Below are positions 20,599 to 29,394 of a DNA stretch of 64,000 nucleotides, piece by piece. The translations under genes were made by a program, and so were the position numbers. Within the stretch, counting starts at the first letter, position 1. Each line of letters opens with the position of its first letter. The stretch lies in the NCBI RefSeq assembly GCF_002250055.1, contig NZ_CP018866.1, positions 3,092,501 through 3,156,500 on the forward strand, given 5' to 3'. The notes beneath the pieces are model-generated. The model made no database searches. It had not been told where the DNA came from and saw only the letters and a program-made list of their open reading frames with translations. Origin of the DNA: Sutcliffiella cohnii (GTDB taxonomy: Bacteria > Bacillota > Bacilli > Bacillales > Bacillaceae_I).

Positions 20599-21786
20599 TT
20601 AGTCTCCTTGAATGATTGGTTCTGTTTTTACTATATTTTCTATCACTTGGTAATGTATAGCTAATTTTACTTTACCATTCTCTAAACTTTGGTGCAAAAC
20701 TTTTTCACCTTTTATAACCGCATCTTGGGGTAATTTATTTTCAAGCTCTTCTTTTCCTAGCAATAAACCTTTTTCAATTGCTTCTTCCTCACTATATATT
20801 GTTTGTACTAATTCTGTTTCATATTGGGATTTTTGAACATAAGATATTGGTAATTTCCACTTCCAAAAGTACAAATGTCGCTCTGACTGTTCTTCCTTCA
20901 TTTCTTCATATTCAGGTTTAAAAAATCCCCAGACCGGAAGAGAAAGTTTTCCAAACTTCACATAATGTTGTTTTTCGTTTTCTCCTGTCAATACATGAAG
21001 TGTTTCCTTTAATGGCACAGTTACTGTAGACATGTACCAAACTTCACCAAATACTTTTCCTTTTGCTGCTATAGCCTTCTGTTCCTCTTCTCTACCGATG
21101 AGTCCAGAAACTAGTAACTGTCCTTCTTTTACATAATCATCACGCGATACTACTGGTTGTCCTTTTTCGACAAACATATCGGTAATTACCGCTTTTTTCT
21201 TCGCTACTAAATTTTGTGGAGATACGTATTCCTCTTCTCCAGGCTCTGTCTTTTCTACTACCTCGAATGAATAGGATGTCCCATTTAACTCCACACCAAT
21301 CCAAGTTAATTCTTCAATGTTGTCTGTTAAATGACGTTGAATACTTTCGGGATCTAATAAAAAGAATTGAAATTTCCCTTTTTTAACACCTAGCTTGTTC
21401 AATTCTTGGGCAATGTGATGTTCTGTTTCAGGATTAGCACCATTAATTTGAATACTCCAAACCATATTCGAAAGCAAAAATATAGTAATAAAAAATGCTG
21501 CAATACCAGCAATAATTCCACTATTTTTCCAAGAATATTGAACAAGGAAAGGAAGGCCTTTCCTTGTTAAGAAACGAAAGCGACAATCATGCTTTTTAAT
21601 AATTCTTCTTAAATTAGAAACATCCTTTAGGCGAATATAACAAGTATAGTTTTCTGTTCCTAATTTTTTTATATTCCAAATGGAAACATTAGCACGTATA
21701 CAATCATTAATAAATCGTTCTACCCCTTTACCCTCTATAATTATTTTTACTGTTCCTGAAAAAAAATGAATCCAATCATTTTTCAT
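20599..21786 (-). CDS. yqfD: Sporulation protein YqfD
   Basis: This is a 395-residue membrane protein of the YqfD sporulation family. It has an N-terminal cytoplasmic domain (residues 1-85), one transmembrane helix (about 88-110, IAGIAAFFITIFLLSNMVW) and a large outer domain. In B. subtilis the gene is in the SigE mother-cell regulon and loss impairs spore formation. GGTGGAG places the start at MKNDWIHF (21786). It follows yqfC with a 19-base gap and precedes phoH. Confidence 0.92.
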   Translation of the reverse strand: MKNDWIHFFSGTVKIIIEGKGVERFINDCIRANVSIWNIKKLGTENYTCYIRLKDVSNLRRIIKKHDCRFRFLTRKGLPFLVQYSWKNSGIIAGIAAFFITIFLLSNMVWSIQINGANPETEHHIAQELNKLGVKKGKFQFFLLDPESIQRHLTDNIEELTWIGVELNGTSYSFEVVEKTEPGEEEYVSPQNLVAKKKAVITDMFVEKGQPVVSRDDYVKEGQLLVSGLIGREEEQKAIAAKGKVFGEVWYMSTVTVPLKETLHVLTGENEKQHYVKFGKLSLPVWGFFKPEYEEMKEEQSERHLYFWKWKLPISYVQKSQYETELVQTIYSEEEAIEKGLLLGKEELENKLPQDAVIKGEKVLHQSLENGKVKLAIHYQVIENIVKTEPIIQGD

Positions 21787-21805
21787 TATTCTCCACCCCA
21801 ACTTT

Positions 21806-22090
21806 TTATTCCGTTAAGTAAATTACTTGACTAATTTTTCCTTCTAGTAAAATTTCTTCCGGCATAATCGTCTTAATAACAAACGCTTCACCTTTTACAA
21901 GGAGTTGTCCCTGTTTCAATAGAAGCCTTATTTCAGTTTCAGAAAAAGTTAAAAGCCCACGATGGTTTTCGATATAAATATGTATTTGGCCTATCATTGT
22001 AATCCTCGGCAGATCCATCATGACATCTGCGGGTAATTCCATATTTTGCGTCACCCAATTATTCATTCTGGCTCGGAATTTCTTGAGCAT
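21806..22090 (-). CDS. yqfC: Sporulation protein YqfC
   Basis: The 94-residue protein matches the YabP/YqfC sporulation family: short, beta-rich (MDLPRITMIGQIHIYIENHRG), with GEAFVIKTIMPEEILLEGKI near the C-terminus. The start at 22090 follows AAGGGGG by seven bases. GGAATAA-N15-CATACACA, about 30 bases upstream, resembles a SigE promoter, as expected from B. subtilis, but this is a weak match. It is cotranscribed with yqfD. Confidence 0.9.
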   Translation of the reverse strand: MLKKFRARMNNWVTQNMELPADVMMDLPRITMIGQIHIYIENHRGLLTFSETEIRLLLKQGQLLVKGEAFVIKTIMPEEILLEGKISQVIYLTE

Positions 22091-22211
22091 GGAAAAACCC
22101 CCTTTCATCTCATGTGTATGAGAAAAAAGGAGGTCTTATTCCAAAGAATATGATTCTAGCTTGGCTTTTACAGTTGCGGTTCTCGTCAAAAATTAACCGG
22201 TGTGAAAGACT

Positions 22212-22838
22212 TTACTTATCCATTTTTAAAATATGAATAAAATGTTTTAATATTCTAGCTGTTAATCCCCAAATCGTATACTTGTCATAATAATAAAACC
22301 ATTCTTCAACTGACCTAGTACCCCATTGATAGTTCGTCCCATTAACGATTTTATCAAAAGGAAAATCTAGCGAAGGTTTTAGTTCAACTGTAACTAAATG
22401 CATATCCGGCTTATAGTTCAGTAACCATTTAACTGGTATTGTAAATACCTCTTCCACTTCTTCTTTATTGTAGCATTGGATAATTTCTTTATAATCAACT
22501 GCTGCGACAAACGGATATACAACAAATGTCGGTGAAGCTACATAAGGACTTAATCCTCCTATAACATTCACTTTATTCGGTAGCACACCTAATTCTTCAT
22601 AAGTTTCTCTTAATGCGGCGGCAAGCGGTGAGTCGTCCGTTGCGTCAATTCGACCACCTGGGAAGCTAATATCACCGGGCTGTCTTCGCATCTTAAATGA
22701 ACGCACTTCGAAAAGGATATGCCATTCATCATCCACTTGTATTAAAGGTATTAATATGGCGGAACGAAAAGCTGTTTCTTCTCCGATAAATAATGATTGA
22801 TTATGATGTAACTGGTTCTTCAGGTTTTCTAGAAACAT
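22212..22838 (-). CDS. Nudix hydrolase, CoA-pyrophosphatase (NudL/YeaB) type
   Basis: The 208-residue protein contains a Nudix box of the CoA-pyrophosphatase form, SFPGGRIDATDDSP followed by AALRETYEELGV (about residues 58-85). It lacks the standard early glutamate, which NudL-type proteins replace by an acidic run. The preceding FKMRRQPGDISFPGG is the signature of enzymes cleaving CoA to phosphopantetheine and 3',5'-ADP. That substrate is inferred. GGGGGAGAATTC precedes the ATG. The gene lies between the floA cluster and yqfC and is not part of the B. subtilis order. Confidence 0.85.
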   Translation of the reverse strand: MFLENLKNQLHHNQSLFIGEETAFRSAILIPLIQVDDEWHILFEVRSFKMRRQPGDISFPGGRIDATDDSPLAAALRETYEELGVLPNKVNVIGGLSPYVASPTFVVYPFVAAVDYKEIIQCYNKEEVEEVFTIPVKWLLNYKPDMHLVTVELKPSLDFPFDKIVNGTNYQWGTRSVEEWFYYYDKYTIWGLTARILKHFIHILKMDK

Positions 22839-22859
22839 GAATTCTCCCCCCCCTTTGAA

Positions 22860-22962
22860 TAAGCGTAGGCGCTTCCCTTCCGACTTTGTAAAAAAAAGAC
22901 TATTACAGTAAAAGTTATCTTTCGCTTGTTAAAGGAAATTTGCTATGGCTTAAGTGCCAGAG
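22860..22962. repeat. Degenerate copy of the interspersed hairpin repeat
   Basis: The ends AAGCGTAGGCGCTTCCCTTC and CTTAAGTGCCAGAGCT match the two ends of the element at 30425-30568. The middle has diverged, and the 53-base tail seen at 225 and 30569 is absent. Confidence 0.5.
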
Positions 22963-22980
22963 CTATTCGAGTACAAAAAA

Positions 22981-23002
22981 GAGACTGCACAAAAGCAGTC
23001 TC
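22981..23002 (-). terminator. Rho-independent terminator of the floA cluster
   Basis: GAGACTGC pairs with GCAGTCTC around ACAAAA, followed by six T on the minus strand, seven bases beyond the stop at 23010. Confidence 0.85.
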
Positions 23003-23009
23003 TTTTTCT

Positions 23010-23522
23010 TTACCTACCTCTTCTTTGAAGGTGAGGTGGTCGGTAAGGCTTTTGGGCTCTCGGTTGACCAAGAATCTCTGACCATATTACCCCATTTACA
23101 ACTTGTTTTCTAGATATTTCGTGGTGGTGTTTATACACTTTACCTTCTGATGTTTGAAGTTCTGTTTGTAGAATAGGACTATCTTTCGGAATTTCAAAAT
23201 CCAGCACTCTTTCTACTTTAGGTTGCTCCCTAATAGGCTCTACTTTCATCACTTTCTCTTCTTTTGGAGGGTAGAAAGTATCTCTTAACTGCTTTTCAAG
23301 CTCTTCGGCCTTTTCACCAAAAATATCAAAATCCCAATTATATTCTTTTTCCTCTTTTGCAGTCTGTGGCTGCGTTTGCTGTCCAGCCTGTTGTTGTCGC
23401 TGAGGCTTCGGTTTATTCGTTTGTTGCTGTTCTTCACCTTTTTTCCGAAACAGACTAGATAGAATACCAATTAAAATAAACAGTATTAGAGGGTTCGAAA
23501 AAATCCATTCAATTATATTCAT
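23010..23522 (-). CDS. Uncharacterised membrane-anchored protein next to floA
   Basis: I do not recognise a named family. The 170-residue product has one N-terminal transmembrane helix (about residues 3-25) and then a glutamine-rich basic linker (residues 28-58). A charged central part (YNWDFDIFGEKAEELEKQL, residues about 61-79) follows, and the C-terminus is compact (VVNGVIWSEILGQPRA) with a basic proline-rich end. The topology suggests a cytoplasmic domain tethered to the inner leaflet. It follows floA by 56 bases with GGGAGG upstream and shares floA's terminator. A role in flotillin-dependent membrane organisation is only a guess from position. Confidence 0.7.
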   Translation of the reverse strand: MNIIEWIFSNPLILFILIGILSSLFRKKGEEQQQTNKPKPQRQQQAGQQTQPQTAKEEKEYNWDFDIFGEKAEELEKQLRDTFYPPKEEKVMKVEPIREQPKVERVLDFEIPKDSPILQTELQTSEGKVYKHHHEISRKQVVNGVIWSEILGQPRAQKPYRPPHLQRRGR

Positions 23523-23578
23523 GAAAAGGAGTAAGCCTCCCTTCTTTATTTACAAAGGGACAATAGTACCCTTTTGAA

Positions 23579-24574
23579 TTATTTTCCATCTTCTTCAGAT
23601 TTATTATCCGTTAATTTACCAATGGAGTCTCTCATATCTGTGTCAGCAGTAATGTTTTGGATATTCATATAATCCATCACACCAATGTTTCCTGAACGTA
23701 ATGCTTCTGCCATAGCAAGTGGTACATCTGCTTCTGCTTCCACAACTTTTGCACGCATTTCTTCAACACGGGCGCGCATCTCTTGCTCTTGAGCAACTGC
23801 CATTGCACGACGTTCCTCCGCCTTAGCTTGAGCAATCTTTTTATCAGCTTCTGCTTGGTCTGTTTGTAATTCAGCACCAATGTTTTTGCCGATATCAATA
23901 TCCGCAATATCAATGGAAAGAATCTCAAAGGCAGTACCCGCGTCTAATCCTTTAGATAATACAGTTTGTGAAATCATGTCGGGGTTTTCTAATACTTTTT
24001 TGTGATCATTTTGAGAACCGATAGTAGATACAATCCCTTCACCAACACGTGCTATAACTGTTTCTTCACCTGCACCACCGACTAAACGATCGATGTTAGC
24101 ACGAACGGTAATACGAGCTTTCGCTTTTACTTCGATACCATCCATCGCTACACCGGCAATAAACGGTGTTTCAATTACTTTCGGGTTAACGGACATTTGT
24201 ACCGCTTCTAACACGTCACGTCCTGCTAAATCAATCGCAGCTGCACGTTCAAAGTTGATTTCAATGTTTGCACGATGAGCAGCAATTAAAGCATTAACTA
24301 CTCTATCTACGTTACCACCAGCTAAGTAGTGACTTTCAAGTTGGTTAGTAGTAACTCCTAAACCAGCTTTATGCGCTTTAATTAAAGGATTAATAACGCG
24401 ACTTGGGATTACTCGACGTAATCTCATCCCAACTAATGTGAAAATACTTACACGTACACCTGCAGCTAATGCGGAAATCCACAGCATTACTGGTACGAAT
24501 GTTAATAAAACAGCTAAAAAGATAATAGCTAACGCAATCGCTACGAGAACGATTAAAGTTCCTGGATCTTGCAT
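23579..24574 (-). CDS. floA: Flotillin-like protein FloA
   Basis: FloA (331 residues; YqfA) is a bacterial flotillin that organises functional membrane microdomains. One N-terminal hydrophobic hairpin/helix (about residues 5-35) is followed by the PHB/SPFH-type domain. A coiled-coil rich in A, E, Q and R follows ([19 protein letters not shown] at about 240-258). The C-terminus ends in [23 protein letters not shown] precedes the ATG. It is preceded by nfeD with a 30-base gap, the standard nfeD-floA pair. Confidence 0.95.
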   Translation of the reverse strand: MQDPGTLIVLVAIALAIIFLAVLLTFVPVMLWISALAAGVRVSIFTLVGMRLRRVIPSRVINPLIKAHKAGLGVTTNQLESHYLAGGNVDRVVNALIAAHRANIEINFERAAAIDLAGRDVLEAVQMSVNPKVIETPFIAGVAMDGIEVKAKARITVRANIDRLVGGAGEETVIARVGEGIVSTIGSQNDHKKVLENPDMISQTVLSKGLDAGTAFEILSIDIADIDIGKNIGAELQTDQAEADKKIAQAKAEERRAMAVAQEQEMRARVEEMRAKVVEAEADVPLAMAEALRSGNIGVMDYMNIQNITADTDMRDSIGKLTDNKSEEDGK

Positions 24575-24604
24575 GTGATTACCTACCTTTCGTTAATAAA
24601 AAAT

Positions 24605-25939
24605 TTATTTAGATGAAGAGATTTCACGAACAACTATTCGTGAGCCTTCAGCTTTTACTACTGTAATATCTTTATTTGCATCAATATACGTTCCTTCCGT
24701 TACCACGTCTATTCTCTCATTATTGATAATAGCTGTACCAGAAGGTCTTAACGTTGTTAATGTTTTTCCTTTTTGTCCAACGAGATCTATCCTTGATATG
24801 TTGGAAATATATCCTTGCTCTGTACTTGTCGAGTCTCTTAAAACGATACGGTCAAATACTCGTATTCTTTTGCCGAATACTTTAAATATAATAACCATCA
24901 CAATAATCGTCACTGTTAACGCAAATAGTAGGGACATTCCCATTTGCATAACATCATCTGTTGCGAGGAAGAAGCTAGTAATAACGGCACCTAGACCGAT
25001 AATACCTAAAATTCCTCCTGGTACAAATAACTCTAGCACAATGAGCACAATACCTAAAATGAATAGAATTAAAGTTTCCATTCCTGCTAATCCCGCTACT
25101 AGATGTCCATAGAAAAACAATAATAATGCACTAACTCCCATTGCACCCGGAATTCCGAAGCCTGGTGAGTATAACTCAAGAACTAAGCCTAGTGATCCGA
25201 TTGTAATTAGAATAGATGCAACCATCGGGTTCGTAATAAAACGAGCTATTTTTTCAGCAAACGAAACTTCTGCTTCCACAATATTTGCATTTTCCAAGCC
25301 AAGTGTCTTTAAAAGTTCTTCTAAACTTGTAACAGTACCTTCGGAATAGCCTACTTCTAATGCAGTAGTTGGTCCTAATGTTAGTAATTTACCTGTAGGT
25401 GCACCAACTTCCGAAGCATCTACATCCACGTCTAACATTGCCTCCGCATATTTAGGATCCCTGCCATTATGTTCTGCGGCATCTCTCATTTCTCTTAACC
25501 ATAGGGATTGCGCTTTATCATCTGCCGCGTTTCCATCTTGAGTAATAACAGCAGCTGCTCCCATTTTCCCACCTGGTGCAAAATAAATTTGATCTGTATT
25601 TAGAGCAATATATGCTCCAGCTGAAATAGCCCAAGTATTTACAAATGAAACGGTAGGAATATCAGTAGAATGTATAATTCTTGCTATGTCAGTTGCTGCA
25701 TCAACAGCACCACCTGGAGTATGCAAGTTGAAAACGATTAAATCAGCTGCATCTTGTTCAGCTGCTTTTATCGATCTCTCCATAAACATCATTAACCCTT
25801 TTTCTACTGTATCATGTACCGGAATTACGTGAACAACTGGTTCAGCTCCGCTTGTCTTACTAGGGATTAACGAAGGAATAAGAAGAATTATACCTAATAA
25901 CAACGTAAATAATGAACTCATTCGAAAAAACTTTCTCAT
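24605..25939 (-). CDS. nfeD: NfeD family membrane serine protease-like protein
   Basis: This 444-residue protein (YqeZ) has a signal/anchor (about residues 5-30) and a ClpP-like domain with the serine in WAISAGAYIAL (about 100-110) and LRXMRDAAEHN-type residues. Several transmembrane helices (about 235-370) and a C-terminal OB-fold NfeD domain follow (about 385-444, VGQKGKTLTTLRPSGTA). It pairs with flotillin FloA. The start at 25939 (MRKFFRMSS) was chosen for AGGGAGG upstream and the signal peptide; the frame runs 53 codons further without support. Confidence 0.9.
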   Translation of the reverse strand: MRKFFRMSSLFTLLLGIILLIPSLIPSKTSGAEPVVHVIPVHDTVEKGLMMFMERSIKAAEQDAADLIVFNLHTPGGAVDAATDIARIIHSTDIPTVSFVNTWAISAGAYIALNTDQIYFAPGGKMGAAAVITQDGNAADDKAQSLWLREMRDAAEHNGRDPKYAEAMLDVDVDASEVGAPTGKLLTLGPTTALEVGYSEGTVTSLEELLKTLGLENANIVEAEVSFAEKIARFITNPMVASILITIGSLGLVLELYSPGFGIPGAMGVSALLLFFYGHLVAGLAGMETLILFILGIVLIVLELFVPGGILGIIGLGAVITSFFLATDDVMQMGMSLLFALTVTIIVMVIIFKVFGKRIRVFDRIVLRDSTSTEQGYISNISRIDLVGQKGKTLTTLRPSGTAIINNERIDVVTEGTYIDANKDITVVKAEGSRIVVREISSSK

Positions 25940-26062
25940 GAATGAACGTACCTCCCTCCAACTGTATATAGGATTTCCAATCATACTAAGTAATACGCAG
26001 CATGGCGGAAAAGGTTTCAAAAAATATGAACATCCTATTATGTATTTTACCGTGTTTATGAA

Positions 26063-26095
26063 AAAATAGCACCTTACAAGGTAAGGTGCTATTTT
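26063..26095 (-). terminator. Rho-independent terminator after yqeY
   Basis: AAAATAGCACCTTAC pairs with GTAAGGTGCTATTTT (15 base pairs), T-rich on the minus strand. It separates rpsU-yqeY from nfeD-floA. Confidence 0.88.
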
Positions 26096-26101
26096 CATTT
26101 G

Positions 26102-26545
26102 TTATGAAAGATGTTGTTGGACAATCCTATTTACGAGGCTTCCATCTGCTTTACCTTTTACTTTCGGCATAAGCGCGCCCATTACTTTACCCATTTCCGC
26201 TTTAGAGGAAGCATTTACATCAGCAATTGTTTGTTTCACAATCGCTGTAATTTCTTCTTCTGAAAGCTGTTCTGGCATATAGTGTTCGACAATTTTAATT
26301 TCCGCCTGTAATTTATGAACCAAGTCTTCACGACCGGCCTTATCAAATTCTTGGAGGGAGTCTTTACGTTGCTTTAATTCACGAGACAAAACAGTAAGTT
26401 CTTCGTCTTCAGACAAATCTTTACCGAGCTTAATTGCTTCATTTTGCAATGTAGATTTTACCATACGAATAACAGAAAGTTTTTCTTTATCCTTATCTCT
26501 CATTGCTTGTTTCATATCAGAGTTTAAACGTTCGAGAAGACTCAT
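26102..26545 (-). CDS. yqeY: GatB/YqeY domain-containing protein
   Basis: The 147-residue YqeY protein resembles the C-terminal tRNA-binding helical domain of GatB. Motifs include [18 protein letters not shown] (residues 14-31), [11 protein letters not shown] and [18 protein letters not shown]. Its exact role is unknown; the resemblance suggests tRNA contact. It follows rpsU by 16 bases, the usual rpsU-yqeY pair, and the pair ends at a strong terminator. Confidence 0.93.
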   Translation of the reverse strand: MSLLERLNSDMKQAMRDKDKEKLSVIRMVKSTLQNEAIKLGKDLSEDEELTVLSRELKQRKDSLQEFDKAGREDLVHKLQAEIKIVEHYMPEQLSEEEITAIVKQTIADVNASSKAEMGKVMGALMPKVKGKADGSLVNRIVQQHLS

Positions 26546-26561
26546 TACTTACACCCTCTTT

Positions 26562-26735
26562 TTACCATTTACGCTTTCTAGCAGCTTCAGACTTCTTCTT
26601 ACGCTTTACGCTAGGCTTTTCATAGAATTCACGCTTTCTCGCTTCTTGTAACGTACCAGTTTTGGAAACTGAGCGTTTGAAACGGCGAAGAGCATCTTCT
26701 AACGATTCGTTTTTACGAACTACAGTTTTAGACAT
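26562..26735 (-). CDS. rpsU: 30S ribosomal protein S21
   Basis: S21 (57 residues) has the typical sequence [20 protein letters not shown] at the N-terminus, [13 protein letters not shown] in the middle and a basic C-terminus. The start at 26735 follows GGAGGGAGGGAATTAGA. It has its own strong promoter (26821-26849), a short leader with a hairpin at its very 5' end, and continues into yqeY. Confidence 0.97.
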   Translation of the reverse strand: MSKTVVRKNESLEDALRRFKRSVSKTGTLQEARKREFYEKPSVKRKKKSEAARKRKW

Positions 26736-26781
26736 TCTAATTCCCTCCCTCCAGAACAACCACTTGCATTATCAACAATAA

Positions 26782-26812
26782 ACATGTTCCAATGAAAAAC
26801 AATAGAACATGT
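26782..26812 (-). promoter_or_regulatory. Stem-loop at the 5' end of the rpsU leader
   Basis: ACATGTTC pairs with GAACATGT around a 15-base loop. It begins within a few bases of the predicted transcription start. It could stabilise the mRNA or mediate control. Confidence 0.5.
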
Positions 26813-26820
26813 ACTGTTCA

Positions 26821-26849
26821 AGTATAATATATTCATCTTTTAAGGTCAA
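26821..26849 (-). promoter_or_regulatory. SigA promoter of rpsU-yqeY
   Basis: TTGACC (26844-26849), a 17-base spacer and TATACT (26821-26826) read toward rpsU. Confidence 0.8.
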
Positions 26850-26890
26850 CATTATTCGCTTAAACAATGAACATTACGTGAATTTGTCCT

Positions 26891-27442
26891 TTACTTTTTA
26901 TATAAATCGACGATGGTAGCACGGTCATTTGCAATTAAATATTTGGATCGACCTAAGTATAATGGGATATTCAAATTCTCCCACTGTGGTAAGCCGTCTT
27001 GTGTAAATAAGGAAACATCTTTATAAAAGCATGTAATTTCACCGACAAAAAAATCGTGATCGCCGTATGTATTTTGATCAATTACTTTACATTCATAAGC
27101 AATATATGCATCTTTCAATATTGGGGCTTCAATTGTCTCGCCTTTTGTAAAAGATAGTTGCGCAAATTTGTCTAAGTTTCCACCTGAATTTGAACCAACA
27201 AATTGAATGATTTCCGCCTTTTCTGCAGGTACAAAATTAATCGCAAATTGCTTGCTGTTTTCGATTAAATGGTGCGTGTATCTCTCTTTAGCAACCGCTA
27301 CTCCGTAAATCGGTGGCTCGTAAGAAATATATGTATGCCAGCCAGCAGCCATTACGTTTCGTTCTCCATTCCATTCAGCTGTCACAATTGCTACCATACC
27401 TGGATAGCTATGCATAACTGTATTACCTATCCTTTTTCGCAA
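26891..27442 (-). CDS. Flavin reductase-like FMN-binding protein
   Basis: The 183-residue product has the flavin reductase-like split-barrel fold: YPGMVAIVTAEWNGERNVMAAGW at the N-terminus, then KERYTHHLIENSKQFAINFVP and a late GDHDFFVGEI. Such proteins bind FMN and reduce flavin, or act as oxygenase partners; the substrate here is unknown. I place the start at TTG (27442) because AAAGGAG lies seven bases upstream, whereas the in-frame ATG 18 codons earlier has no binding site. It is transcribed divergently from the neighbouring transporter. Confidence 0.82.
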   Translation of the reverse strand: MRKRIGNTVMHSYPGMVAIVTAEWNGERNVMAAGWHTYISYEPPIYGVAVAKERYTHHLIENSKQFAINFVPAEKAEIIQFVGSNSGGNLDKFAQLSFTKGETIEAPILKDAYIAYECKVIDQNTYGDHDFFVGEITCFYKDVSLFTQDGLPQWENLNIPLYLGRSKYLIANDRATIVDLYKK

Positions 27443-27522
27443 ATAAAAAACTCCTTTCTTCGTAAACTTCTTGTCATTGATTTTGTACTTGTCCATATAT
27501 ATGGAAGTAGAGGTGGTGTGAT

Positions 27523-28443
27523 TTGATATCTATTATATCGTTATTTGCTGTCTTCTTAGCTATTTTTCTTTTCGGTATGACTTCGATGCGAACAGGACTT
27601 TATCATTTATCTGAAAACAAATTACAAGGGTGGTTGCTTGCTGTAACAGACAAGCCATGGAAAGGAATGTTGGTCGGGGCTGGAATAACTGCGATCATTC
27701 AAAGTAGTTCGGCTGTTATGGTTATTACAATTGGCTTAGTAGCCGCCGGGTATTTATCATTCTATCAATCGATTGGGGTTATGCTTGGAACAAATATTGG
27801 GACAACTATTACAGCTGAACTTATTACTTTTAATATAGATTCGTATATCGTCCCGCTCTTAATAGTTGGGGTACTTTTAATGATATCTAAGAAGAAAGTA
27901 ATATTTAGTATCGGTACTACCCTTTTTGGGTTAGGCTGTCTTTTTGTTGCAATGAATGGCTTTGAAAAACTAGCTTTTCCACTGTCGGTAATTCCAGCGG
28001 TCCAATCATTTATTTTAGAGGCAAACGAAACGGTACTCTTTGGAGCGTTTATCGGGACAGTTCTTACCGCTATTATTCAATCTAGTACTGCTACTATTGG
28101 TATTAGTATGAGCTTTCTTACGAATGACATTCTAACCATCCAAACAGGGATTGCCATCATGTTAGGAGCAAACATCGGTACATGTGTAACTGCTATTTTA
28201 GCCTGTATCGGCTCCATTAAAGAAGCAAAACTAGTTGCTTTTGCACACGTTTGGTTGAATGTTATTGGAGTGTTAGCGTTTCTTCCCCTTATAAATGGGA
28301 TGAGTGATATCGTAATGAACCTTGCTTCAAGCCCCGAGGTACAGTTAGCTCATGCAAGTTTAATTTTCAACGTGTTATGTTCTGTAATTGCTTTACCACT
28401 TGTAAAGCCGTTCGCAAAGTTTGTCACAAAGCTTCATACGTGA
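27523..28443 (+). CDS. yqeW: Na/Pi cotransporter family protein (YqeW)
   Basis: The 306-residue membrane protein has the duplicated Na/Pi-cotransporter signature TAIIQSSSA (about residues 56-64) and TAIIQSSTA (about 185-193), each in an inverted-topology half with the GTNIGT/GANIGT partner motif. It likely moves phosphate with sodium. The start is TTG behind GAGGTGGTG. The same gene lies between yqeY and deoC in B. subtilis. A bidirectional terminator separates it from deoC. Confidence 0.88.
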   Translation: MISIISLFAVFLAIFLFGMTSMRTGLYHLSENKLQGWLLAVTDKPWKGMLVGAGITAIIQSSSAVMVITIGLVAAGYLSFYQSIGVMLGTNIGTTITAELITFNIDSYIVPLLIVGVLLMISKKKVIFSIGTTLFGLGCLFVAMNGFEKLAFPLSVIPAVQSFILEANETVLFGAFIGTVLTAIIQSSTATIGISMSFLTNDILTIQTGIAIMLGANIGTCVTAILACIGSIKEAKLVAFAHVWLNVIGVLAFLPLINGMSDIVMNLASSPEVQLAHASLIFNVLCSVIALPLVKPFAKFVTKLHT

Positions 28444-28472
28444 AAAACTCGCTTTGATGAAAGCGAGTTTTT
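28443..28472. terminator. Bidirectional terminator between yqeW and deoC
   Basis: AAAACTCGCTTT pairs with AAAGCGAGTTTT, with A/T runs on both sides, between convergent genes. Confidence 0.85.
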
Positions 28473-28517
28473 TACATGAAGCGCTTCGTCACGAGAACTC
28501 CTGACTAGCGAATGTTT

Positions 28518-29192
28518 CTAATAATCACTATTAGATTCTAATCCTTTTACAATCGCAATCCCTGCACTAGCTCCAATACGAGTAGCTCCTGCTTCTACCA
28601 TAGCTCTTGCACCTTCTGTGTCACGAACACCACCGGAAGCCTTAACACCAATTTCTGGTCCAACAGTCTTTCTCATTAGTGCAATATCTTCAATAGTTGC
28701 ACCACCAGTAGAGAAACCAGTTGACGTTTTTACATAATCAGTTCCAGCTGCAACAGCTAGTTTACAAGCTCTTTCTTTTTCCTCGTCATTTAAAAGGGAG
28801 GTTTCAATAATTACTTTCGTTAACGCTTTTCCTTTCGCAGCGTCTACAACTGCGCGAATATCACGTTCAACTAATTCGTCATCGCCATCTTTTAGTGCAC
28901 CAATATTAATTACCATATCTACTTCCGTTGCACCGTTTTCAATTGCATTCGCTGTTTCAAAAGCTTTTACTTCTGGAGTAGTTGCACCGAGAGGAAAGCC
29001 GATAACCGTACAAACTTTTACGCTTTCACTATCCTTTAATAAATCCGCACAAGTTTTTACCCAAGTAGGATTTACGCAAACGGAAGCAAAATTATACTCT
29101 TTTGCCTCTTGGCATAGTTTCTCTACCTGTTCTTTCGTTGCATCCGCTTTCAATAATGTATGGTCGATCATATTTGCTAATTCTTGATTCAT
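28518..29192 (-). CDS. deoC: Deoxyribose-phosphate aldolase
   Basis: DeoC (224 residues) splits 2-deoxyribose 5-phosphate into glyceraldehyde 3-phosphate and acetaldehyde in deoxynucleoside catabolism. The TIM-barrel shows [11 protein letters not shown], the Schiff-base lysine in [10 protein letters not shown] and the second conserved lysine in [19 protein letters not shown] places the start at [12 protein letters not shown] (29192). The frame extends 14 codons upstream without a binding site. It stands alone here, without deoR or the pdp and nupC partners of the B. subtilis dra operon. Confidence 0.95.
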   Translation of the reverse strand: MNQELANMIDHTLLKADATKEQVEKLCQEAKEYNFASVCVNPTWVKTCADLLKDSESVKVCTVIGFPLGATTPEVKAFETANAIENGATEVDMVINIGALKDGDDELVERDIRAVVDAAKGKALTKVIIETSLLNDEEKERACKLAVAAGTDYVKTSTGFSTGGATIEDIALMRKTVGPEIGVKASGGVRDTEGARAMVEAGATRIGASAGIAIVKGLESNSDY

Positions 29193-29394
29193 TTTATGTA
29201 CTCCTTCCAATTTAAAAGGTCTGACCTCTAACATGATATCATTTATATCAATATTTGTATACTACACAATTATTATTACCCGAAAGAATGAAAAATTTTA
29301 ATTTAATATTACATATTTACAATCCGTTACGAAAATAATACAATATTGCTAAATATTTCCTAAATATTTTGAATTATTCGCAAAGGGGGATTTA

